Positions 24,566 to 31,239 of a stretch of 31,239 bases of DNA are shown here, in pieces. The notes below the pieces were generated by a model, which did not search any database, was not told the DNA's origin, and saw only the letters and a list, made by a program, of their open reading frames with translations. Each line of letters opens with the position of its first letter. Position 1 is the stretch's first letter. The stretch covers positions 1 to 31,239 of the forward strand of contig DAOWOF010000004.1 in assembly GCA_030642205.1 (NCBI GenBank), in the 5' to 3' direction. The position numbers and the translations under genes are program-made. Origin of the DNA: Desulfobacteraceae bacterium (GTDB taxonomy: Bacteria > Desulfobacterota > DSM-4660 > Desulfatiglandales > Desulfatiglandaceae).

Positions 24566-26342
24566 ACATCAGATCTTCAATAACATCCGTTTTTCTCTTT
24601 TATTTTTCCTTCTTCAACTTATATTGTACAGCTTTCCATCTACTGCATTGTCAAAAAGAGAGCATCTTGTATATTTTTCCAACACTGATAATGAATTAAA
24701 TGTATACAAAATTTATGGCAAGAAACCAGGAAAAACACTGATGCTTATTGGTGGTATACAGGGCAATGAGCCTGGCGGATTCCTGTCTGCAGATCTTTAT
24801 ACAGATATGAGTCTCAAAAAAGGCAATCTGATAGTTGTTCCACGAGCTAATTTTTATTCAATTCTAAGAAATCACAGGGGCCCTCGTGGTGACATGAACA
24901 GAAAATTCACATATGCTGATAATAATAATGGAATGCAGGACAAGATCGTAAATATCCTGAAAAAATTAATCCAGGAGAGCGATTATCTCTTAAATTTGCA
25001 TGATGGAGCAGGTTATTATAATCCCAAATATATCGATAAATGGCGTAATCCACTGCGTTTTGGGCAGTCTATTATCATCGATTATAGAAAGTATAATATT
25101 CCCAAGACAAAAAAAGTCCTGGATCTTGCCAAAATGGCCCAAAAGGTTATAGATGAAATAAACCCCCAGATACCTAATGGTCTCTATAAATTTCATTTAA
25201 ACTGTACTGATACGGGTCAAGCTGATAGCCCCCATAAGGAGCAAAGAAAATCAGCCACCTATTATGCCCTTACAAAACATAATATTCCCTCATTTGGCAT
25301 TGAAACTTCAAAGTTTTTACCAAAAATTAATCTAAAGGTCCATTATCATAATATTATTATAAATTCCTTTATGGAGCTTTTTAGTATAATTCCCGAGATT
25401 CCCAGTTATGCTCCCAAAAATCCCCTATTAAAATATCTGGTAATTTCTATTAATGGAAATACACCAATTGTAGTAAACAATAACCAGGCGATCAACCTTG
25501 AAGCAATGGATTCGATTAATATCTCGCATATTGAGGCAAATTATGAGAGGGGTCTAAGCATTGATATTTTAAAATATGGAGACTTAAATGATTATAGAAA
25601 AGATTTTATTATCAGTAAGAATACCTCTATCGTTGTTAGAAAGGACAACCTGAAATTTGCCGAAATTTCTATAAAAATATCAAAAACGCGTTCTATTGAT
25701 GGCCCGAACTGGGGTGAAAAAAAAATTATAAAATATTTCATTGTAGCTACCAATGGCCATCGTATCCTTATCTCTGATGGAGAAACTTTGAATTTAGTTA
25801 AAGGGGATACAATAACACTTATAGACGTTCTTTCATCTAATTTTGACTCTTCAGAAATGATAATCAATTTCAAGGGGTTTGTTGGAAACAGGAAAAAGAA
25901 TACAGGAGAGGACCGGGGCTATAAAATAAACACGGGCAGAGATCTAATTAAGCGGTTCTCTATCAAGAAACAGGGAAAACTTTATGAGGTCATTGCCTCC
26001 ATGAAAGGAAAAAAACTGGGGAAATTCTTTGTGCAGCTTAAACCAGCTATCCTTGATTATCTCCTTCTAAAGATTAATGACAACAAACACATGGTATTAC
26101 GCTTGGGAGAAACCATACCTCTTTCTAAAACGGATCAAATCCATATCGAGGAGATCAAAACAAATTTGCAAGACCAGAATAATATCCACTTCAGTATTAA
26201 TGACAAGAGCATAAAGAAAGGTAAAAATTATCAAATTGCCAATCTGATAGAGCTTAAAAAATCTCAATCAAACCATCAGCTTATAGTCAAAAAAGACCTT
26301 AAAATTATCGCCAATTTTACGCTTGATATTCAAAGACCATAA
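24558..26342 (+). CDS. M99/Csd4-like peptidoglycan carboxypeptidase
   Basis: A signal or anchor helix (10-30) precedes a zinc carboxypeptidase domain. GGIQGNEPGG gives Q68 and E71; LLNLHDGAGYY gives H148. This Gln-Glu-His zinc set (Gln replacing the usual His) is the peculiarity of Helicobacter Csd4 (M99), a D,L-carboxypeptidase that trims tripeptides to dipeptides. PRGDMNRKF (109-117) and GIETSKF (E249, likely catalytic Glu) fit as well. Residues about 280-594 hold three repeats of a strand-rich module that begins like YLVISINGNTPIVVNNNQAI, FIVATNGHRILISDGETLNL and LLLKINDNKHMVLRLGETIP; their function is unknown. It acts in the periplasm, coupled to the two preceding genes. Confidence 0.85.
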   Translation: MSKHQIFNNIRFSLLFFLLQLILYSFPSTALSKREHLVYFSNTDNELNVYKIYGKKPGKTLMLIGGIQGNEPGGFLSADLYTDMSLKKGNLIVVPRANFYSILRNHRGPRGDMNRKFTYADNNNGMQDKIVNILKKLIQESDYLLNLHDGAGYYNPKYIDKWRNPLRFGQSIIIDYRKYNIPKTKKVLDLAKMAQKVIDEINPQIPNGLYKFHLNCTDTGQADSPHKEQRKSATYYALTKHNIPSFGIETSKFLPKINLKVHYHNIIINSFMELFSIIPEIPSYAPKNPLLKYLVISINGNTPIVVNNNQAINLEAMDSINISHIEANYERGLSIDILKYGDLNDYRKDFIISKNTSIVVRKDNLKFAEISIKISKTRSIDGPNWGEKKIIKYFIVATNGHRILISDGETLNLVKGDTITLIDVLSSNFDSSEMIINFKGFVGNRKKNTGEDRGYKINTGRDLIKRFSIKKQGKLYEVIASMKGKKLGKFFVQLKPAILDYLLLKINDNKHMVLRLGETIPLSKTDQIHIEEIKTNLQDQNNIHFSINDKSIKKGKNYQIANLIELKKSQSNHQLIVKKDLKIIANFTLDIQRP

Positions 26343-26426
26343 TTATTATTTGATAGTTGGGTAAAAAATCCTTTGCACCTTTTTCTCCGGTTAAAGAAAG
26401 ATGGCTCTTTTCAGCCCGCGGCCTTG

Positions 26427-26452
26427 TTGATGGATTTTTTACGAGGCCATCA
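26427..26452 (-). repeat. Dispersed palindromic repeat, copy 2, over a stop codon
   Basis: Read on the - strand this is TGATGGCCTCGTAAAAAATC then CATCAA. It differs from the 12846-12874 copy at a few positions and keeps the TGATGG/CCATCA stem. It begins at the stop codon of the RNase gene and lies between two convergent genes, so it may act as a shared terminator or mRNA-protecting hairpin. Confidence 0.6.
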
Positions 26453-28447
26453 TTGTTTTAAGCCAGAATATTTCAGCTCTAATATATCTTTTCTTGGATG
26501 GACTGTTTTAATTTGGACTATGATCTGCTGCCCATGATCCAGGATGACTCCTTCCGGCTTCTTAATCTCTGCCAACAGAAAAATATCGTATAAGACAATC
26601 CTATATTTTGTCTTTAATTCATCAAGGATTATGGCCTTATATTGCATATCCATATTTTGGCTTAAGTACTTAAGCATCCAGTAACGCATACGATTTCTCT
26701 TTATCATCTGCAATTCCTTTAGTATCGGCATCACTGAAATCCTTATCGCTTCCAGGTCCTTATGATTATAAATCAAGTCCTTACCCATAACAAATGATTT
26801 AATCTGTCTTTGTACAACCAAGTCCAGGTATCTGCGTATGGGAGAAGTAACCTGTATATAAGCATCAAGACCCAGCCCGCTGTGCGGCTTAGGTTTCTTG
26901 CTCAGATGAAGTGGAGCGAGCTTACGACGCTGTTTAAAGACATAATATACATATTCCAGCTCATCCTGCGTGATGATTTCAGTTGATGGTGTCTGAGTTC
27001 GATAGAGGACTGAGATTTGGTTGTCCCTGCAAAATCGTGCTGCCAAATTATTATATAAGATCATTATCTCAGCTACAATCAGCCTGGAAGGAGAATCCTG
27101 CGGTACCTGCTCTATTGTTAAGGACGAATCAGCATTAAATTTAATGTCCAGGTCCGGTAGTGACAGATCCAGAGCTCCCTGACGTATCCTGTTCTGATAA
27201 AGTCGTTGCATCAACTTATAAAGTTTTGCAAGGTCATTATTCCGTGTTAACTCCTGATTGATATATTCATAGGTTAATTGACGCTGAACTCGAATGATAC
27301 CTGGCACAAATCGATAGTCTAAGATTTCTCCTTCAGTATTGATTCGAGTTAAAAGAGAAATAGTCATACGATCACTATCTTTTTTTAAACTCAGGGTGCT
27401 TTCTATCAATTCTTCAGGAAACATGGGAATTTGTCTGCGTGGAAAATAATGAGAAGCACTTCTCCCTGCCGCCTCTTGATCAAGCATAGTGTCAGGTAAA
27501 ATAAACTCGGACACATCGGCAATATGAATCTCAAGCTCCAATTCATCACCGTCCCATTTAAAACTAAATGCATCATCATAATCAATAGTTTGGGGGCCAT
27601 CAATTGTCATCACCGGTAAAGATCTTAGATCCTCCCTGCTTGTAAAATCGAGCTTTTTCCCCGGCAGAGATAATGATTCTTCCATCTGTCGGCTTGTAAA
27701 TGTGGTTTGAATCGCATAACGCAGAAGATCAAGATTTTCATCTTTTTCCCAAACACCCACCTTAATAAGCAGGCCCATAACTGATTGCGCATCAGATATA
27801 CCAGAAATATGAAGCAGTTCTTTTAGATATTTATAATCGGAAGGTATTTTTTCATTTTCATTTAAAGCCACCTTAATAAGCATATTAACAAGTTCTTTTT
27901 TTGTGGAGAAATCGGCAGTTTTTTCTCCTTTAAGAACTCTTTTTAACCACTCGCTCTCTTCCTCCAGCTTCTGTTTCCTGGCCTCTTCATCTTCTTTTTT
28001 CTTTTTGATAAGATCAACTCGTTCCTCTGAGTTAGGAATAAAATGGCCCTCTTTTAATTTAAAGTGGAGATGATCTTCAAACAGAGCTCGAACCAGGGCA
28101 GAAAGATGTGCTTCCGTAACAGTTTCGCCAAAAACCAGTTGTGCATAATATTTATGGTTAAAAACCTCCTCTTCCTCTTTGATTAACTCCCATAATTCCA
28201 GGACATCAATTTGTTCCTTTAGATTATTCCTTAATAATTCGGATTTTTTTAACTCATCCAATAATTCTTCCCGGGGCCTGTTTGCGTCAATGGCTGTACC
28301 GGAAACAAGCAAGGCTCTTTTAGGCGAAAGATTAATCTCTCGATTGGACAATGTCAGCAAATGCAGCTTATTTCCTTTATCCTGAAGGCAAAGAGAAGAG
28401 ACAAATTTGCCTTGATCAATATACTCAATTATTTTACCTTGATTCAT
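26450..28447 (-). CDS. RNase II/R-family exoribonuclease (RNB domain)
   Basis: The 665-residue protein has an N-terminal SH3/OB-like part (MNQGKIIEYIDQGKFVSSLC), a charged linker (about 140-180), and an RNB domain from about 265. The active-site run TIDGPQTIDYDDAFSF has the four Asp at the spacing of E. coli RNase II D201/D207/D209/D210. Further hallmarks are ADVSEFILPDTMLDQEAAGR, RQIPMFPEELIE and, near 540, TSPIRRYLDLVVQRQIKSFV. It should degrade RNA 3' to 5' in the cytoplasm. The C-terminal S1 part is short, so substrate handling may differ from RNase R. It is convergent with the Csd4-like gene and divergent from the M24 peptidase gene. No clear Shine-Dalgarno is seen. Confidence 0.88.
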   Translation of the reverse strand: MNQGKIIEYIDQGKFVSSLCLQDKGNKLHLLTLSNREINLSPKRALLVSGTAIDANRPREELLDELKKSELLRNNLKEQIDVLELWELIKEEEEVFNHKYYAQLVFGETVTEAHLSALVRALFEDHLHFKLKEGHFIPNSEERVDLIKKKKEDEEARKQKLEEESEWLKRVLKGEKTADFSTKKELVNMLIKVALNENEKIPSDYKYLKELLHISGISDAQSVMGLLIKVGVWEKDENLDLLRYAIQTTFTSRQMEESLSLPGKKLDFTSREDLRSLPVMTIDGPQTIDYDDAFSFKWDGDELELEIHIADVSEFILPDTMLDQEAAGRSASHYFPRRQIPMFPEELIESTLSLKKDSDRMTISLLTRINTEGEILDYRFVPGIIRVQRQLTYEYINQELTRNNDLAKLYKLMQRLYQNRIRQGALDLSLPDLDIKFNADSSLTIEQVPQDSPSRLIVAEIMILYNNLAARFCRDNQISVLYRTQTPSTEIITQDELEYVYYVFKQRRKLAPLHLSKKPKPHSGLGLDAYIQVTSPIRRYLDLVVQRQIKSFVMGKDLIYNHKDLEAIRISVMPILKELQMIKRNRMRYWMLKYLSQNMDMQYKAIILDELKTKYRIVLYDIFLLAEIKKPEGVILDHGQQIIVQIKTVHPRKDILELKYSGLKQ

Positions 28448-28865
28448 TATATAATTATCTTTGTAAGATAGCGTTATTCATATTTTCAAGATTATTCCTG
28501 AAAGTTATATAAAAATAATTCGGCACCCTTCAAATTTGGTTTACACTTTAATTTCCGAATCGGAGTCTTGGTTCAGAGACTAAATAGTTATTAATATAAT
28601 CAAATATAATTTTTGAAGGATGCCAAATAATCCAATGATTATTCTGAAAAAAATACCAGCTGGCATTGATTCTGTCAACTATATGCGGGATCCATCTTGA
28701 TTAAAAGGAATCCAACTGATATTATTGGTATTTATTTTTTTCTCAATTTTATCAATACATGTCAATAGAATCTTTGTCACGAATTTAGCAACTTGAATAG
28801 TTGCCGAATTTATTTGGTATTTAAAATCTAATAAAACTATAGTAATCATTTCTTAAAGCTAGAAA
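28448..28865. other. Divergent intergenic region with inverted repeats
   Basis: This 418-bp stretch lies between the RNase gene (- strand) and the M24 peptidase gene (+ strand) and must hold promoters for both, though none is clear. An inverted repeat GGCACCCTTCAAA (28522-28534) / TTTGAAGGATGCC (28612-28624) matches at 12 of 13 positions. TATCTT/AAGATA near 28450-28464 and CCGAATCGG near 28555-28563 are smaller palindromes. A transposon footprint at 28788-28804 is listed separately. Confidence 0.5.
28788..28804. mobile_element. 17-bp footprint of an IS66-type element in an 8-bp duplication
   Basis: CGAATTTA occurs at 28780-28787 and again at 28805-28812, and between the copies lies only GCAACTTGAATAGTTGC. 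The ends GCAACT and AGTTGC are inverted, and TGAATAGTTGC equals the last 11 bases of the 250-bp MITE. This is what an internal deletion joining both ends of such an element would leave. Confidence 0.65.
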
Positions 28866-29978
28866 ATGGATAATATGAATTACCATGGTCGTCTTTCCAA
28901 ACTAAGACAGAAATTACGAGATAACCCATTTGATACGATATGGATCCTTCAACCTGAGAACAGGCGCTATTTTTCCGGGTTTAAGGCTGAAGACACTCAA
29001 ATAAATGAATCTTCAGGTTCACTGCTTATCAATGAAAATCATTGTTTATTACTAACCGACTCGAGATATTCTTCTGAAGCTGAAATAGAAGCTCCTGATT
29101 TTGAGATTGAGATAATCACGCATGACTTAATCGATGAACTTCCTGATCTGTTGAAACGAATAGGAACTCATAAATTAGGCTTTGAGGAAGAATACATAAC
29201 CTGGGCCAGCTATCAGCGATTGACAAATAAGCTTTCTGATCTTGCTCTGCCTTTGGAATTAATCCCCTTCCACTCCATTCCTGAAAAATTGCGTGCGTTG
29301 AAAGATGAAATGGAGATCAAGGCCATAGAAAAATCAGCAGATATGATTTCAGCTATCCTTGATGAAGTAATTATCAAGCTTAAGCCAGGAATCAGGGAAA
29401 AGGATGTGGCCTGGCAAATTGAAAATCTGGCTCATGAAGCTGGAGCTGATAGTCTCGCATTTCCATCAATTATAGCCTCAGGCCCAAACGGTGCTTTGCC
29501 CCATGCTGTCCCGACTGAACGGGTCTTAAAGGCCAATGAGCCCATTATTCTTGATGTAGGTGTGAAATTAAATGGTTATTGTTCTGATATGACCAGGACC
29601 ATTTTTTTAGGTGAGCCTGATCAACATTTTAAGCTTATCTATAAAATTGTTCGCAAGGCCCAGCTAGCTGCCCTGAATATAATATGCTCCGGTATCAAAA
29701 GCGACCAGCCTGATACTGTGGCAAGGGAGATAATCAAGGAGGCTGGTTTTGGTAAATATTTTGGGCATGCCCTGGGTCACGGTGTTGGTCTGGCAACTCA
29801 TGAGTCCCCAAGACTTGGACCCAGAAAACCAATAACCCTTAAAAAAGGGATGATAGTTACTGTTGAACCAGGTATTTATATTCCGGGGAAAGGAGGCGTA
29901 AGGCTTGAAGAAATGGTCCTTATTGAGCAATCCAGCTCAAAAATATTGACTAAAGCAAACCATTTTTATGAGCTTTAA
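28866..29978 (+). CDS. M24 metallopeptidase, Xaa-Pro aminopeptidase type
   Basis: The 370-residue protein has an N-terminal creatinase-like domain (WILQPENRRYFSGFKAEDTQ) and a C-terminal pita-bread domain with all five metal ligands: D230 and D241 (ILDVGVKLNGYCSDMTRTIF), H305 (GHALGHGVGLATHES), E334 (TVEPGIYIPG) and E348 (GVRLEEMVLI). It should remove N-terminal residues before proline in the cytoplasm. Length and order match the PepQ/YpdF-type enzymes. It ends 7 bases before the xerD start chosen here, and an alternative xerD ATG overlaps it. The start has only a weak ribosome site; ATG 28875 is an alternative. Confidence 0.9.
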   Translation: MDNMNYHGRLSKLRQKLRDNPFDTIWILQPENRRYFSGFKAEDTQINESSGSLLINENHCLLLTDSRYSSEAEIEAPDFEIEIITHDLIDELPDLLKRIGTHKLGFEEEYITWASYQRLTNKLSDLALPLELIPFHSIPEKLRALKDEMEIKAIEKSADMISAILDEVIIKLKPGIREKDVAWQIENLAHEAGADSLAFPSIIASGPNGALPHAVPTERVLKANEPIILDVGVKLNGYCSDMTRTIFLGEPDQHFKLIYKIVRKAQLAALNIICSGIKSDQPDTVAREIIKEAGFGKYFGHALGHGVGLATHESPRLGPRKPITLKKGMIVTVEPGIYIPGKGGVRLEEMVLIEQSSSKILTKANHFYEL

Positions 29979-29985
29979 TATTTTT

Positions 29986-30867
29986 ATGGAACATTTATTA
30001 GATGATTTTATATACTATATCAGGATCGAAAGAGGCCTTTCAAGCAATACCGTCAGGGCTTATTACCGGGATCTTAAAGAATTTATTGATTTTCTTAAAA
30101 CTCAAAATATTTCTCCTTTAGTGGTATCCCAAAAAGTCCTATTGGATTTTTTAAGCTATTTAGGAAAGCGACTTGCCAGCAGAAGTGTTGCCCGCCATAT
30201 TTCTTCATTAAAGATGTTTTTCCATTTTTTGGTTGCTGAGGGATTAATAATAAGGAGTCCCGCAAATCTATTGGAAAATCCAAAGATTTCAAAAGGATTA
30301 CCGGACATTTTAAATCCTGAAGAAATAGAACTCCTCCTTTCCCAGCCTGAAACTACCAAACCTGGCGGGCTGAGAGATCTGGCCATTCTTGAGGTATTAT
30401 ACGCAACAGGATTAAGGGTGTCAGAATTGATTAACATAAAACTGTCAGATATTAATCTTGAAACCGGATATATTCGAACTTTGGGAAAAGGAGCAAAAAA
30501 AAGAATCGTTCCTATGGGAGAAAAGGCTATAGAAGATATTAACTCCTATCTATCCAGGGGACGAAAAAAGATGATAAAGGGTTTAAACCCTCCCTATCTA
30601 TTTTTAAATTTAAGAGGACAATCCATTACTCGACAGGGTTTATGGAAAATTATCAAGAAATATGGCCATAAAGCTGGTCTTAAAAAGAAGATAACACCCC
30701 ATGGGATAAGACATTCTTTTGCTTCTCATCTTTTAGAGGCAGGTGCTGATTTAAGATTTGTTCAAATAATGTTGGGACATGAAGATATTTCTTCTACTCA
30801 GATTTATACCCATGTTACAAAGGAAAGATTAAAGTCTGTACATAAGGAATGTCATCCCAGGCCATAA
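29986..30867 (+). CDS. xerD: Tyrosine recombinase XerD
   Basis: The 293-residue protein starts MEHLLDDFIYYIRIERGLSS, the usual XerC/D beginning; ATG 29968 would add six residues and overlap the peptidase gene. The N-terminal SAM-like domain has RSVARHISSLKMFFHFL. All six catalytic residues are present: R144 (ATGLRVSELI), K168 (GKGAKKRIVPM), H239 and R242 (HGIRHSFASHLLEAG), H265 (LGHEDIS) and Y274 (TQIYTHV). The C-terminus HPRP resembles the XerD ending. It resolves chromosome dimers at dif with XerC and FtsK. XerC is less likely from the terminus, but the two are hard to separate by eye. No att site or phage gene adjoins it, so it is not a phage integrase. Confidence 0.85.
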   Translation: MEHLLDDFIYYIRIERGLSSNTVRAYYRDLKEFIDFLKTQNISPLVVSQKVLLDFLSYLGKRLASRSVARHISSLKMFFHFLVAEGLIIRSPANLLENPKISKGLPDILNPEEIELLLSQPETTKPGGLRDLAILEVLYATGLRVSELINIKLSDINLETGYIRTLGKGAKKRIVPMGEKAIEDINSYLSRGRKKMIKGLNPPYLFLNLRGQSITRQGLWKIIKKYGHKAGLKKKITPHGIRHSFASHLLEAGADLRFVQIMLGHEDISSTQIYTHVTKERLKSVHKECHPRP

Positions 30868-30921
30868 TCAATTAGAGGCATGATTATCGCAATCCTGGGT
30901 TAAGGAGTTGCCTGACCGTTT

Positions 30922-31239
30922 TCACTCAAGCTTGGCGTGTCGGTAAATGATGTAATATACCAACCCTACCATAACACTACCACCGATCAGATTGCCAAGT
31001 ATTACTGGAACTATATTGCTGAAGAATCCAACCCAACTGATTGCATCAGCACTCGTCCCAATATTGTCAACAGTCTTCACCAGCATACCCATCGGAATAA
31101 AGTACATATTGGCAATGCTATGCTCAAACCCGGCGGCAACGAAAGCTGAAATTGGAAAAACAGTTGCCATTACTTTATCAAATACACTTCTCCCTGCAAG
31201 TGCCATCCAGACTGCTATACAGACTAAAACATTGCATAA
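30922..31239 (-). CDS. Formate/nitrite transporter, C-terminal part
   Basis: The frame is open to the right edge, so the N-terminal half is outside the window. The visible 105 residues begin LCNVLVCIAVWMALAGRSVF and include AFVAAGFEHSIANMYFIPMG, a diagnostic FNT-family stretch with the central-pore His region, followed by NIVPVILGNLIGGSVMVGLV and a charged end (YRHAKLE). FNT proteins are pentameric inner-membrane channels for formate, nitrite or similar monovalent anions. It converges with xerD, with 54 bases between stops and no strong terminator. The specific substrate (FocA, NirC or HSC-like) cannot be told from this part. Confidence 0.9.
   Translation of the reverse strand, partial: LCNVLVCIAVWMALAGRSVFDKVMATVFPISAFVAAGFEHSIANMYFIPMGMLVKTVDNIGTSADAISWVGFFSNIVPVILGNLIGGSVMVGLVYYIIYRHAKLE

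Noticed and set aside
29986..30867. Tyrosine recombinase as a phage or island integrase
   Set aside because: Size, N-terminus and C-terminal HPR-type end fit chromosomal XerD; it lies beside a housekeeping peptidase gene and 19 kb from the tail cluster with no att repeats or tRNA.
1..31239. CRISPR array, tRNA or rRNA genes
   Set aside because: No regularly spaced direct repeats and no cloverleaf or rRNA-like sequence was seen on either strand.

Overview
The window looks like a chromosomal stretch of an AT-rich Gram-negative bacterium, most likely a member of the Desulfobacterota (former Deltaproteobacteria). That placement is inferred from gene content and from the style of the intergenic repeats; no marker gene in the window proves it.

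Region 1 (1-11206) is the baseplate, spike and fibre end of a contractile-tail-like cluster, all on the + strand. In order it holds a tail protein cut by the left edge, a 60-residue membrane-active-looking peptide, a 250-bp IS66-type MITE, a gpD-like hub, a gpV-like spike, two small proteins carrying three copies of one unrecognised domain, a gp25/gpW wedge, a gpJ-like baseplate protein, a gpI-like protein, and three distal fibre or adhesin-like proteins. One fibre protein has a 90-bp tandem duplication and the last has C-terminal helix-hairpin-helix motifs. A coupled next gene stops after 20 codons, so the 3' end of the operon appears eroded. No capsid, packaging, lysis or phage integrase gene is visible, so prophage, tailocin and injection system cannot be separated without the left flank.

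Region 2 (11207-12976) is 1.8 kb of debris: a decayed IS4-type transposase on the - strand that can only be followed across frameshifts, palindromic repeats, and a 48-bp remnant with ends like those of the MITE.

Region 3 (13007-20767) is a YbhGFSR-type export operon (membrane-fusion protein, double ABC ATPase, two ABC-2 permeases), followed by a small Cys-containing membrane protein, an FtsX-like permease without a nearby ATPase, and a MagIII/endonuclease III-like glycosylase. The fusion protein carries a frameshift and the second permease an in-frame TGA, so the exporter is probably decaying.

Region 4 (21074-26342) holds purB and then a three-gene overlapping set: an L,D-transpeptidase-fold protein with NTF2-like tail domains (Csd6-like), a bitopic coiled-coil protein, and an M99/Csd4-like carboxypeptidase with the Gln-Glu-His zinc set. 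This resembles a peptidoglycan-trimming, cell-shape module.

Region 5 (26450-31239) holds a convergent RNase II/R-family gene (- strand), an intergenic region with an inverted repeat and a 17-bp transposon footprint inside a perfect 8-bp duplication, an M24 aminopeptidase, xerD, and the 3' part of a formate/nitrite transporter gene (- strand).

The most interesting points are the new-looking proteins of the tail cluster (the 60-residue peptide, the triplicated domain, the HhH-tipped protein), the family of IS66-like miniature elements at three stages of decay, and the Csd6/Csd4-like locus.
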